Shown: piece by piece, positions 1 through 8,104 of the stretch | Layout of the letters: the number at the start of each line of letters is the position of its first letter | How positions within the stretch are numbered: the stretch's first letter is position 1 | Assembly: GCA_903882875.1 (NCBI GenBank) | Contig: CAIRYQ010000042.1 | Span: 1-64,000 of the forward strand | Length of the DNA stretch: 64,000 nucleotides | Reading direction: 5' to 3' | Origin: an uncultured Spartobacteria bacterium | Lineage (GTDB): Bacteria; Verrucomicrobiota; Verrucomicrobiia; Chthoniobacterales; Chthoniobacteraceae | The notes under the pieces: model-generated | Databases searched by the model: none | Told to the model about the DNA's origin: nothing | Seen by the model: only the letters and a program-made list of their open reading frames with translations | Translations under genes and position numbers: made by a program

Positions 1-1
1 C

Positions 2-112
2 TCTCTCGCCGACCTGCGCTCCAAGCTCATGCGCTACATCCGCCAATACAATAAAACGGCAACCCCAATCAAATGGACTTACTCCAATCCCAAACAAAGA
101 ATCAAACCGTAG
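2..112 (+). mobile_element. IS630-family transposase, 3' end only (cut by window edge)
   Basis: An open frame enters the window at base 2 and ends at TAG 110-112, giving 36 residues. The stretch LMRYIRQYNKTATPIKW, followed by a Tyr-Ser-Asn-Pro segment, is the usual C-terminal signature of IS630/Tc1-mariner DDE transposases, where it follows the last catalytic acidic residue. The catalytic core lies outside the window, so intactness cannot be judged, and no terminal inverted repeat could be identified downstream. It marks the left edge of an AT-richer patch reaching to about 2450, consistent with acquired DNA. Confidence 0.72.
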
Positions 113-121
113 CTGATTCAT

Positions 122-874
122 GTGTTACGTTGCACTAGTTTGGACAAGGATGTGTATTCCTTACCAAAAAGGCATGATGATGGAATCATCTCTGCGGTAT
201 TCGAAAACATATCCCCCCCCTCATCGTTTAGATATGGATTCAGTCTCGAAAAAAGCGAAGAGCTACTTAATTCATTGGTGGATTCTGATGGGCGCAAACC
301 ACTGGCGGTCTCAATGCCACCTACCCGACAAAAAGTTGAAACACAATTAACTGCAGCAATCACGGAGGCAGCAAATCTGCCTAAACAATTTGAAAAAAAT
401 TACAAGGAATCGCTGACAGATTGGAAGGGTTACTACATAAAGGTGAGCGCAGCTACTACGGCTGAAATTTCCCGGCGAGAAGTATTGCTCGCCCAGGAAA
501 TGAAAAATGCCGACGACGTTGGCAAACAAATCGCTGAATTGGAAAAGGCCCAGAGCGCAAACGTGGGAGACCTCATCCAAAAGCTGCCTGAGTTGGTCGG
601 CATTCTCTGTGCGCTTTTCGTCGGACTGATCCTGCTCATCCGGTTCTACCCGCCTGAACAGCAAACCGAATGGGTAGCATCAGGACAGGTGATCCAACTC
701 TTGACAGTGGTCACACTCCTCTTGATTATCCTTTGCCTTGCGATCACGCATGTAATCCTTGAAAATACCGTTGGCACACTGCTCGGGGGAATAGGGGGCT
801 ATGTCCTGTCCCAGGGTATTGGCCGTGCCGCCGCACGAGAAGCCTCACGCGCAAAGTCAACAGGCACCCCGTGA
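122..874 (+). CDS. Unknown two-helix membrane protein
   Basis: I do not recognise this family. The longest reading starts at a GTG (122) and gives 250 residues; an ATG at 314 (residue 65) would give a 186-residue form. Residues about 105-150 are charged and helical, possibly a short coiled coil. Two strongly hydrophobic segments follow at about 157-175 and 190-213, and then a Gly-rich tail with Ala/Arg before the stop. Two membrane helices at the C-terminus with a soluble N-terminal part suggest an inner-membrane protein facing the cytoplasm. Base composition is clearly AT-richer than in the main body of the window. It lies directly after the transposase remnant and before an acyl-carrier-like gene; a functional link is not shown. 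Confidence 0.6.
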   Translation: MLRCTSLDKDVYSLPKRHDDGIISAVFENISPPSSFRYGFSLEKSEELLNSLVDSDGRKPLAVSMPPTRQKVETQLTAAITEAANLPKQFEKNYKESLTDWKGYYIKVSAATTAEISRREVLLAQEMKNADDVGKQIAELEKAQSANVGDLIQKLPELVGILCALFVGLILLIRFYPPEQQTEWVASGQVIQLLTVVTLLLIILCLAITHVILENTVGTLLGGIGGYVLSQGIGRAAAREASRAKSTGTP

Positions 875-921
875 TTGACGGTTACAACAGCAACCTCCAA
901 TCTCTCACTCCCGCTTACAGT

Positions 922-964
922 GGATCAGTATGCTTCTTGATCCGGTGTCTGAAGGGCATTTTTT
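922..964 (+). terminator. Weak hairpin plus T-run after the membrane protein
   Basis: GGATCA (922-927) and TGATCC (938-943) form a 6-bp stem with a 10-base loop. A run of six T occurs at 959-964, 15 bases after the stem. The distance is long for an intrinsic terminator, so this is only a candidate end of the 122-874 transcript. Confidence 0.2.
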
Positions 965-1003
965 GAAACAGTCCAACACAACAAACAAACACCACACTTA
1001 TTT

Positions 1004-1267
1004 ATGGCAAAGCCATCAAGAGATAATATTGACGCGGGCGTTGATAAAATCATCGCCAAGGACACGGGATCCATCCCGAACCCACAAGATGAGCTGATTA
1101 ATGACTTAGGCTACGACAGCGATACCGTGAAAGTCCTCGCACCGAAAATCAACAAAAAATTTTTCTTGGATGCAAAGGGACTCAGCACCGGAGATGTCAT
1201 TGATTGCGACACCGTGGACGATCTTGTAAACAAAATTAATCAACACCCCGCCGCCGACTTCCAATGA
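1004..1267 (+). CDS. Acyl-carrier-protein-like small protein
   Basis: Encodes 87 residues with the layout of an acyl carrier protein: an N-terminal helix, the block DELINDLGYDSDTVKVL around Ser39, and a final helix containing TVDDLVNKI. In carrier proteins the Ser of the D-S-L motif receives phosphopantetheine. Here the residue after Ser is Asp rather than Leu, so attachment at Ser39 is plausible but unproven. It overlaps the next gene by four bases (ATGA, 1264-1267), so the two are probably translated together. No fatty-acid or polyketide enzyme lies nearby, which makes the carrier role speculative. Confidence 0.55.
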   Translation: MAKPSRDNIDAGVDKIIAKDTGSIPNPQDELINDLGYDSDTVKVLAPKINKKFFLDAKGLSTGDVIDCDTVDDLVNKINQHPAADFQ

Positions 1268-2442
1268 ACCGCTTCAATTATCCTATCTGCAAGGCCGCCA
1301 CGGCTCTGATTTTGACCGGTGCGTTGCCTCATCCCAGGGCTTGTGCCCAAGAGGGGCTCGATTCCGATCTGCAGAAGCTCATTGACAAATACGGGGCGAA
1401 CTCTGTCGCCCAAAAGCTTCAGGGAAAGATTTCGAAGGCTGGAGCCAAGGCCACTCACACTAAGGTGCCTGACGACGCTGTTGCTGCCGAGAACAAGAAA
1501 AAGGAGCCGGAAGGCCTGTTTCTGGATAGAGCGCATAAGCATCCCATCTATCTCCGTAGATCCTATGATGAGGCTCCTGCTCCCCAGTCTTCCGGCTCAT
1601 CTAAGCAGTCAGCGGGCGAAGACACCCATTCCATCCCTGCCGATGCAGCAATTTTCTCATATTCCTATGATTACCTGACCCATTCGAACCAGTGGTCGGC
1701 CATCGGCTCACTCATTGTGCCAATCAATCTTTGGTCGAGTTCCAAGCCTGCCGCGACTCATGGCTTGGAACTTGACCAGTTCGATTTTCTCCCGAGCGTG
1801 AGCATCAATCGGATCACCAACAGCAGGGACAAGAGCAAAGAGGTGGACGAACTTACATTCCGTGCAGGCTTCTCCGCGGATTGGGTCGGAAGTGCGTGGA
1901 TTCTCAATATGTTGAAATTGACCGGTTATGCAACTTACGTCACGAATACGAACGGCGACAACGGCATCATCGCAGGGGAGTTTGATTTGGAGCCCATCAC
2001 GGATTTGTATGGTAACGCGGCTCGCTACCAAATTAAAGCAATTGACGATTCAAAGAAGGATAAGAGTCGCTCCAATACACTCATCGGCTTCCACTGGCGT
2101 GCTTACCTCCACACCGAATTCGGCGGGAATACGGGTTCTGCATTCAACAAGCCTTCGCAGACTAATACCGGTGAGTTCTTCAGGGTCGGACCGGTCGTGA
2201 AACTGCAACTCGACCCGCTTTTCCTACAACGCATGAATGCCTCGGTGAAATACAGCTATCTCGCGGGCATTAGCGGACAGCCGACGGCGAGCCATTATTT
2301 CTCAGCAAATATCGGTTATATTCTGGACAGCAATCCTGACACCCAGCACTGGACGCTCAATGCCAGCTATGACGACGGTGACACGCCGCTAGTCAAGGAA
2401 CGGGTCCGTTTGTTTGTCCTGAGCCTTGGTGTAAAATACTGA
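1264..2442 (+). CDS. Exported protein, possible outer-membrane beta-barrel, unknown family
   Basis: Encodes 392 residues with an N-terminal signal peptide (hydrophobic core about residues 10-22, likely cleavage after ACA near residue 29). A low-complexity, charged linker to about residue 120 is followed by a domain with many alternating aromatic/hydrophobic segments. These include the SYSYDYLTHSNQWSAIG block, repeated Tyr/Trp girdles and a C-terminal strand ending in Leu-Gly-Val-Lys-Tyr. That pattern is typical of an outer-membrane beta-barrel whose last strand ends in an aromatic residue. The start overlaps the upstream acyl-carrier-like gene by four bases. It lies in the same AT-richer patch as its neighbours. 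The function is unknown; a porin-like or surface role is inference only. Confidence 0.6.
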   Translation: MNRFNYPICKAATALILTGALPHPRACAQEGLDSDLQKLIDKYGANSVAQKLQGKISKAGAKATHTKVPDDAVAAENKKKEPEGLFLDRAHKHPIYLRRSYDEAPAPQSSGSSKQSAGEDTHSIPADAAIFSYSYDYLTHSNQWSAIGSLIVPINLWSSSKPAATHGLELDQFDFLPSVSINRITNSRDKSKEVDELTFRAGFSADWVGSAWILNMLKLTGYATYVTNTNGDNGIIAGEFDLEPITDLYGNAARYQIKAIDDSKKDKSRSNTLIGFHWRAYLHTEFGGNTGSAFNKPSQTNTGEFFRVGPVVKLQLDPLFLQRMNASVKYSYLAGISGQPTASHYFSANIGYILDSNPDTQHWTLNASYDDGDTPLVKERVRLFVLSLGVKY

Positions 2443-3451
2443 TCGAACAAAGAAGACCAAGACCTAGACCGCAAGGAGAAAATGGAGAGGCTGATTGTCG
2501 CCTTCCTATATCCCCTGCGAAGTTTATATGAACCCCCGAATTGTGCCTGATGGCTATTGCGCGGCTGCGTTCCGCTCGGATGTTGCTGCTACGCGCAGGC
2601 ATTCGAATTCTGCCCCGCTTTCCTCTTGTCGTTGTCGGTGTAAGAGATTTGGCGGAGGAGGAGGCCCACGATTTCGGCGTCCTGCTCGGTGGTGCCAGAT
2701 TCGCTGAGGTCGCTGCTCAACGGGCAATGGCAGGGAACAAAGACTCATTACTCCACGGCGGTGCAGGGAACCTCGCCCAAGGGCCTGCTGACCGGCCCGA
2801 GCCCCGCGAACGGAAGCAAGCTGACCGCCGGGCAACTGGCGCTGACTTGGAGCGCCGCAGCCAGCCAGGGGACGCAGTATGCGCTGTATGTGGGCAGCGC
2901 GCCATTGACCGCCGACATTTACGCAAAAGCGGAGGGCAGCAGCCTGTCCGACACAGTGCAGGTGCCGGTGGACGGGCGGAGGCTCTTTGTCACGCTCTGG
3001 ACACTGGTCAACGGCACCTGGCAGCCAGCCACCTATTACTACGACACCACGGAGTAGCGCGCGTGCATCGCGGGAACTGGGTGCGACGGCCTGAGCGCAA
3101 TGCGGAGTTGAGCGATCCGCTTGATCTGAATGGCACGGGCAGCACCCCGTTTGCGGTCACGTTTTACAAAAACCCATTCACGACGGTCGCGGGCAGCCCG
3201 GCGGTGGCCTCTCGGGATTTCCACGGTGCGGTGGTCGCCGCCACCGGGAGAGGCAGTTTCGCGATGAGAATGTGGTGCCTCAGTTTGGAAAAGGATGAAG
3301 CAGGAAGCCATGAACCAATGAGGGAGAGTTCCTGATTTCATGGCCTCCTGCCTCAAAATGAGCCGCCACCGATGAGAATAAGCGATTGACCGCGCGCGGC
3401 GTGGCCCCTAACAACTCGCCCTCACTTTTTCCAAAACACATTTCAACGAAC
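2443..3451. other. About 1 kb without an intact gene, probably decayed
   Basis: Between the exported protein and the Lys-rich gene there is no convincing intact gene. Open frames exist on both strands but lack coherent protein character and contradict one another. The only recognisable coding trace is an Ig-like domain fragment at 2689-3057, annotated separately. A Shine-Dalgarno-like AAGGAG occurs at 2473-2478, but the frame behind it closes after 22 codons. The stretch is best read as the remains of a rearranged larger gene. Confidence 0.5.
2689..3057 (+). pseudogene. Orphan Ig-like/fibronectin-like domain fragment
   Basis: From about residue 35 of this frame the sequence has real protein character: SPANGSKLTAGQLALTWS, then TQYALYVGS, VDGRRLFVTLWTLVNGTW and a Tyr-rich end. 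This matches the single Ig-like repeat seen at the C-terminus of large secreted and adhesin-like proteins, in which a Thr-Trp-Ser strand and a final Val-Thr-Leu-Trp strand alternate. The first 30 codons do not look like a signal peptide or a domain start, the frame begins at a GTG without a visible ribosome binding site, and no parent gene precedes it. I read it as the surviving 3' end of a broken large gene; a very short real gene is possible but less likely. Confidence 0.5.
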
Positions 3452-3610
3452 ATGGGCAAGCAATACAACAAAGTCGAAAAGAAGCGCCGTCGCCTGAATT
3501 ACCTCGCCCGCCGCAAGGCGAAGGCGCTCGCCGCCGGCAAGGGTGGCGCGAAGAAGATCGCGAAGAAGCCCGCGAAAAAGAAGGCAGCAGCGCCTGCGGC
3601 TGCGGCCTAG
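3452..3610 (+). CDS. Small Lys/Arg-rich basic protein
   Basis: Encodes 52 residues starting at the ATG that gives MGKQYNKVEKKRRRLNYL. An upstream in-frame extension to 3386 has no such character and is left out. The N-terminal half is an amphipathic basic helix; the C-terminal half is a Lys-Ala-Pro repeat tail resembling histone-H1/AlgP-like proteins. Small proteins with this beginning are, as I recall, common in Verrucomicrobiota, and nucleic-acid binding is the obvious guess. It stands alone and is followed by a short palindrome that may end its transcript. Confidence 0.7.
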   Translation: MGKQYNKVEKKRRRLNYLARRKAKALAAGKGGAKKIAKKPAKKKAAAPAAAA

Positions 3611-3631
3611 TTCTTTCCGCGGTGCCGGGCT

Positions 3632-3648
3632 GACCGCGCGCGGTCTTT
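3632..3648 (+). terminator. Possible terminator after the basic protein
   Basis: A 14-base perfect palindrome (GACCGC-GC-GCGGTC, 3632-3645) is followed by TTT. The loop would be very small and the T-run is short, so support is weak. Almost the same GACCGCGCGCGG string occurs at about 3389, upstream of the gene. Confidence 0.25.
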
Positions 3649-3674
3649 CACGTCCGCGCAAATGAGGAAATGCG

Positions 3675-4106
3675 ATGCGCTATCTCCTTGTTGATGCGCA
3701 CAGCGCGATTTTTTCGTGGCCGGAATTCCACGGACTCCACCGGCGCAATGGCCTCGCCGCGCGGGAGGAGCTGACGCGCAGGCTCACGGCCTATCAGGAT
3801 GCGTCGGGTGTGCGTGTCGTTGTCGTGTTCGACGGCAAGGGCGTGAGATCAAATTCGGAGACGGTGCCCGGCGGCGTTCAGGTGTTCTATTCGGGCGGCG
3901 GGAAAACGGCGGACTGCATCATCGAGCGGCTTGCGGCGAAATATGCGGGCGAGCACGAAATCACCGTGGCGACAAACGACAACCTCGTGCAGCAGACGGT
4001 GATCACATTTGGCGGACTCGCGATTTCCGTCGAGGCGCTGCGGACGCTCATGGACGAGGGTGAGCGCGATGTGTCGCGGCAGATCCGGCGGCTGAAAAAC
4101 CGCTGA
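3675..4106 (+). CDS. YacP/Rae1-type NYN-domain protein (putative RNase)
   Basis: Encodes 143 residues covering a complete NYN/PIN-like domain of the YacP family. The first strand and acidic residue are in MRYLLVDAHSAIF (Asp7), the second acidic strand is VVVVFDGKG, GKTADCIIERL is the third site, and the last is ITVATNDNLVQQ. In Bacillus the homologue Rae1 is a ribosome-associated endoribonuclease acting on mRNA in the A site; here the role is inferred from the fold. GAGGAAATG just upstream fits a ribosome binding site for the ATG at 3675. The gene is convergent with holA, with four bases between the stop codons. Confidence 0.75.
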   Translation: MRYLLVDAHSAIFSWPEFHGLHRRNGLAAREELTRRLTAYQDASGVRVVVVFDGKGVRSNSETVPGGVQVFYSGGGKTADCIIERLAAKYAGEHEITVATNDNLVQQTVITFGGLAISVEALRTLMDEGERDVSRQIRRLKNR

Positions 4107-4110
4107 GGTG

Positions 4111-5232
4111 TCAGCGCGCGGCGGCGCTCTTTTTTCCGCCGGTGAGCCGTACGAGGAGCTGGCCGAGGACGACCTCGGTCTCCGTCGGCGAGGAGACGAG
4201 CGCGACATTCGCGTCGAGGCACGCCTTCAGTCCGGCCTGCAATTCGGGGAGTGAAAAATTGCGCGCGCCCGCGGCTGCGAAACCGAGTGCGAATGCGTTC
4301 AGCTTGCCTTCCTTCGAGCGCGGAAGATGCGCGGTGGCCGCGGCGGGGAGCCGTTCCAGCGCGCTGCCGAATTGGAACGGATTCGCCGGGGGCGAGAGCT
4401 TGTGCCGTACGAGGAGATCCTTCGCGAGAAGCAGATTTCGCACGGTGGGAATGATCGTCGCGAGCAGGAGGCCGACGGCCTTTTCGCCATTGAACATGAG
4501 CTGCGCGAGGAGTTCCTGCGCGCGCGGGAGCTGGCGTGCGGAGATGGCATTGCCCAGCTCGAAGATGACGCCCGCGCGCGACATCGGCGTAAGCGTTCGC
4601 ACGTCGTCCTGCGTAATGCGGCGCGTGTCCTTGCCGAGATAGAGATCCAGCTTTTCGAGTTCACTGGTGATCGCGTAGCGGTCGCCGCCGGTGTAGAGGG
4701 TGAAAAGATCGAGCGCGTCGTCATTGAATGAGAGGCCCTTCTGTCGCGCGGTTTCTTCGCAGAGGCTCATTGCGGCCTGCTCCCAGCCCGCTTTCGTAGA
4801 GTCGAGGCGGTCGTGCATCTGTACTTCGGCGACCTTGCCGAGTGTCTTGAAAAATGTCCGCCGCTTGTCAATCGCGCCGCCGCTGATGATCAGGCGCGTG
4901 CCCGCGGGCAGACCGCGCTGGAGGAGGCTGGTGAATTTTTCGATCGCTTCAAGCGTGGTCTGAGCGCCGCCGGTGCGGTCGTCTGCGAAAAAATTAACAT
5001 CCTTCAGCCACACGAGCTTCTCGCCGCCGAAAAAGCCGAACGTGTTCAGCGCCTCGATCGTCTGGTAGATCCGCTGCGCCGCCTCGTCCGCATTGCCCGC
5101 CTGGCCGCTGATGATCTCCTGCCCGAAGTCGCCCGGCGGCGTGAGATGCGCGGCCAGCTCCCGCGCCACGCGCTTCACCTCGAAATCGTCCGTGCCGAGG
5201 ATGGCGTGGATGGGAGCGGCGTTTTTTTTCAA
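4111..5232 (-). CDS. holA: DNA polymerase III subunit delta
   Basis: Encodes 373 residues. HolA opens the sliding clamp within the clamp-loader complex. The N-terminal part (IHAILGTDDFEVKRVARELA, then FGGEKLVWLKDVNFF) is the usual RecA-like domain without a working Walker motif. The middle has the family motif GGDRYAITSELEKLDLYLG, followed by ITQDDVRTLTPMSRAGVIFELGNAI. The C-terminal collar domain is normal up to about residue 350. It is translated after the upstream exported protease gene, with a four-base ATGA overlap (5229-5232). Length and order of motifs are standard and no defect is seen. Confidence 0.9.
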   Translation of the reverse strand: MKKNAAPIHAILGTDDFEVKRVARELAAHLTPPGDFGQEIISGQAGNADEAAQRIYQTIEALNTFGFFGGEKLVWLKDVNFFADDRTGGAQTTLEAIEKFTSLLQRGLPAGTRLIISGGAIDKRRTFFKTLGKVAEVQMHDRLDSTKAGWEQAAMSLCEETARQKGLSFNDDALDLFTLYTGGDRYAITSELEKLDLYLGKDTRRITQDDVRTLTPMSRAGVIFELGNAISARQLPRAQELLAQLMFNGEKAVGLLLATIIPTVRNLLLAKDLLVRHKLSPPANPFQFGSALERLPAAATAHLPRSKEGKLNAFALGFAAAGARNFSLPELQAGLKACLDANVALVSSPTETEVVLGQLLVRLTGGKKSAAAR

Positions 5233-6113
5233 GGCGTCGTGGGAATGAGGGGCGATGTCGCGTAGCTCTTAAACTCATGCTCGACGGCATCCAAGTTCAG
5301 AAAACGGTTTCCGAAATGATTCCGCGCGGCGGTCTCGAAGCGCGCACCCTTTCCCATCGCATCGAGGAATGTGAGGAAACCGTTGCGATCCGCCGCGCAG
5401 AGGAAGCGCACGAGCTTCTGCGACTCCTCGTAAAATGCCGCGACGCGCTCATTTTCCGCCGGGTAGGTCATCGCGCCCGTGAGGTCCGCGAGCGGGACGT
5501 ATTGCCCCTCCTTCACCACGTTCGCACGCGGCTTCGCATTGTAGCCGCGTGCGCGGAAAAATGACGCGCGGCACCGGGCCGCGGCATATTCGGCAAAGCC
5601 CTCGTTCAGCCACAGCGGGATGCCGGGGCCGAAGAAACGGTAGATGACGAGGTGCGTGATCTCGTGCGGCAGCGTGCCGTTTTCGGATTTCCATCCGGGG
5701 TTGCGGCGCACGAAAAGCGCGCCTTCCGAGTGGATGCCGCCCGTCCACGGATCGAGTCCGCCATATTTTTGGAACGCCTTCCAGTCATTCGCGTCGTCAA
5801 ACAGGAAGAGGTGGCATTTCCGCTCCCACGTGCTCGTATCCTTTCCGAGTTCCGTGGCAATGACACGGTAGGAGAATTCCGCCTCGACTGAGACGATCGA
5901 GGCCATCGGACGGTCGAAAAAATGGTAGATGAAATGCTCGCTTTCCGCGTGCTTCCATTCGCCCGCGCGAACTTGCAGCGCCTTTTGCCCGAGCGCGGTG
6001 AGCGCGCGGTCCGAGAGCCGATCAAACGGAATCTCAGTCACCGCGCCGACGGGCTGGGCATCCTCCGCGGTCGCTGCGCAGGTGAAAAAAAGGAGGGCTG
6101 TGAGAAATCGCAT
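5229..6113 (-). CDS. Exported zinc metalloprotease-like protein (HEXXH, peptidase MA type)
   Basis: Encodes 294 residues from the ATG at 6113, chosen because it begins a clean signal peptide (MRFLTALLFFTCAATA); a longer frame exists upstream. The zinc motif HEITH is at residues 150-154 and the third ligand is probably Glu171 in LNEGFAEYAA. This is the gluzincin pattern seen in peptidase-MA-like and DUF1570-type proteins. Just before the motif is an aromatic-rich region with a conserved Gly-Gly pair. It is exported and probably acts on peptides or cell-wall-associated proteins; the substrate is unknown. The stop overlaps the holA start, an odd partner for a periplasmic enzyme. Confidence 0.75.
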   Translation of the reverse strand: MRFLTALLFFTCAATAEDAQPVGAVTEIPFDRLSDRALTALGQKALQVRAGEWKHAESEHFIYHFFDRPMASIVSVEAEFSYRVIATELGKDTSTWERKCHLFLFDDANDWKAFQKYGGLDPWTGGIHSEGALFVRRNPGWKSENGTLPHEITHLVIYRFFGPGIPLWLNEGFAEYAAARCRASFFRARGYNAKPRANVVKEGQYVPLADLTGAMTYPAENERVAAFYEESQKLVRFLCAADRNGFLTFLDAMGKGARFETAARNHFGNRFLNLDAVEHEFKSYATSPLIPTTP

Positions 6114-6203
6114 CCTCCGAAGAGAGGCAGACGCCGTGCCAGCGCGCGGAGTGAAACTGCTTCGCAGCAGCGTTGAGCCCAACCGGCATCGTGCTCTTCG
6201 CGC

Positions 6204-7904
6204 CTATTCCGAATCCACGGACTTTGAAAATCCGGGCCCTCCGGCCGCGACGTAGCCCTGACTGATTCCGCTGGCCGCCGGGCTGACCCAGAATGCAAAC
6301 AGCTTTCCACTGCGCAGCGTGAAGCGGAATTTCACGGGCTTTCCGGCGACCCCGGCCAAGTCTTCCGCACCCTGCCAGCGCACGGCGATCTTCGTCGCGT
6401 CGGCGGTGATCGGCGCACATTTCTCCCGCGAAAAGGGCGCGATGACTTCGCCTCGTTCGTCGAGGATTTCCGCGCGCAGTTCACCGCCGGCTGCGGCGGC
6501 GTTCACGAAAAGATGTCTTCCGCTGAAGCGCGACGTGCGCGTGGTGAGCGTGCCTTCCGTGTCGTCCGCATCGAGCGATGCGAATCCATCGCGCCGCAGT
6601 GTGGCCAGTCCGGTGCAGGCGCCGCCATCGGGGAATTCCGCAGTGCCTCCGCGACGGCCGCTGGCGTAGAAGTAAAGTTTGTCCCCGACGACGAGGCAGC
6701 CGCCGCCCGCGGACTGCACGTTGCCCCAGTTCCAGTCGCCCTTTTTTTCCGACATCGCGAGGAATGGCCGGTAGTCGGGCCGCTCGAAGTAAAAACCGTC
6801 CCGGCTGAAACCGGCGCACACGTCGTTCAGTTCGGGGCGTCCGGTCGCGGCGTCCGCCTTGCCGCGATAAAGCGAGAGCAGGCCGAGCATCACGCTCTCG
6901 TAGGCGACGCCGTCAATGTTGGTCAGTTGCGGCGGCAGTTTGGTGTCGTCGCGTGCGATGTCTTCGGCATCGGCGGCGAGCCACCAGCCGCGATCCTCGG
7001 GCTCCTTCGCGGCGTCGGCGATGCCGTCCTTGCACTCGTAGTATCGTCGGCAGCGTCCGACTGCCGTGCTGGAATCCTTGCGGATGCCGAAGCCCCACAC
7101 GCGTCGGAATGGATTTCGGAAAACGGTGCTGCGCGGATAGATCGCATTGCTGCGCCCGACGACATCGCCCCAGTGGACGCCGTCGGCGGAAAGATGAATC
7201 TCGAACCACCACTCTCCGCGGCCATTGATCTCCTCGCGATGCGCGCGGTAGAGGCGGAAGCGGCGCTTTGGATCAGGTTCATCGAGATCCAGCCAAACGG
7301 TCGCTGAGTCGCGGTCACCGGTGTGGACGATGTTCGTGCCGGGCACGACGTCGCGGTTGCGTTTCTGCCATGCGATGCCGTCTTCGGACACCGCAAGCGC
7401 CGTCGCGCGCCGGTAGCCGGCCATGTACCAGAGCTTAAAAAGGCGATCCTGGGGATCCCACCACACGCCGTCGCTGAATGGCGCGGCCATCGGCGCCGGG
7501 CCGAGTTTTTCCCAAGGTTGATCGGGCTGGAGCAGGGGATTCGCCGGATGCCACTCGGGCCGGTGAACGGTGCGCTTCAGCGTCGTCTGCCCGATCAGAA
7601 AATCATCCGTGAACAACTGCCGTCCGACATCAATCGGGATCACAGCCGGCGGCGTCGTGAGATGCAGCGGCGCTTGCGGCGGCCGGCCCGACGGATGAGG
7701 GATTCGCGGTGGCCACATCGTGGGGAGACGGATGCCATTGTAGAGCAATTCGCCCTGCGCGCCGGTCTCCGCCGCCGCGTGGAGAACTGCGGATCGCTGC
7801 GCCGCCGCACCGAGACCCGCGAGGGAAAGCTGGATGAAGCGTCGCCGTTTCACTGGAGGCGGAAATTTTTCAAAGGGGTCGGACGAAGAGCATTGAGATT
7901 GCAT
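6204..7904 (-). CDS. Tat-exported glycosidase-like beta-propeller protein
   Basis: Encodes 566 residues from the ATG at 7904; two further ATGs lie upstream. A twin-arginine leader (KRRRFIQLSLAGLGAAA) begins at about residue 18. The mature part has FTDDFLIGQ, repeated Asp-Gly-x-x-Trp units (SEDGIAWQKRN, SADGVHWGDVV), a Trp-Asp-Pro-Gln-Asp segment and LWYMAGYR. These are typical of five-bladed propeller enzymes of the GH32/GH43/GH117-like class common in PVC bacteria. The C-terminal region from about 440 looks like a beta-sandwich. I cannot assign a substrate or identify catalytic acids with confidence, so it could also be a non-catalytic sugar-binding protein. It is followed by the protease-holA pair, 90 bases away. 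Confidence 0.6.
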   Translation of the reverse strand: MQSQCSSSDPFEKFPPPVKRRRFIQLSLAGLGAAAQRSAVLHAAAETGAQGELLYNGIRLPTMWPPRIPHPSGRPPQAPLHLTTPPAVIPIDVGRQLFTDDFLIGQTTLKRTVHRPEWHPANPLLQPDQPWEKLGPAPMAAPFSDGVWWDPQDRLFKLWYMAGYRRATALAVSEDGIAWQKRNRDVVPGTNIVHTGDRDSATVWLDLDEPDPKRRFRLYRAHREEINGRGEWWFEIHLSADGVHWGDVVGRSNAIYPRSTVFRNPFRRVWGFGIRKDSSTAVGRCRRYYECKDGIADAAKEPEDRGWWLAADAEDIARDDTKLPPQLTNIDGVAYESVMLGLLSLYRGKADAATGRPELNDVCAGFSRDGFYFERPDYRPFLAMSEKKGDWNWGNVQSAGGGCLVVGDKLYFYASGRRGGTAEFPDGGACTGLATLRRDGFASLDADDTEGTLTTRTSRFSGRHLFVNAAAAGGELRAEILDERGEVIAPFSREKCAPITADATKIAVRWQGAEDLAGVAGKPVKFRFTLRSGKLFAFWVSPAASGISQGYVAAGGPGFSKSVDSE

Positions 7905-8104
7905 GCGCGCACGAACTTTGTCCACGAGACATCGGTCCCGAACTCTGACTCTGTTCATCCGACTCGGGTGCGGCAGCAGGAGCTGTTGTCGGAGTAGATT
8001 CGCGCGGCCTCATTCACCGCTCCAGCCTGCGCTCACGCCTTCTCACGCTCCGTCCTCCCTTTTAAGACTCCGCATCCCACCGACAGACTGCCGAGCCTCC
8101 ACAG

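Noticed and set aside
2541-3335. A 264-residue plus-strand frame across the debris region
   Set aside because: It reads the Ig-like fragment out of frame and is Arg/Gln-rich without a fold; only its last part looks remotely protein-like.
3389-3645. Direct repeat of GACCGCGCGCGG flanking the Lys-rich gene as an insertion signature
   Set aside because: The string is short and simple, expected by chance in GC-rich DNA, and no terminal structure accompanies it.
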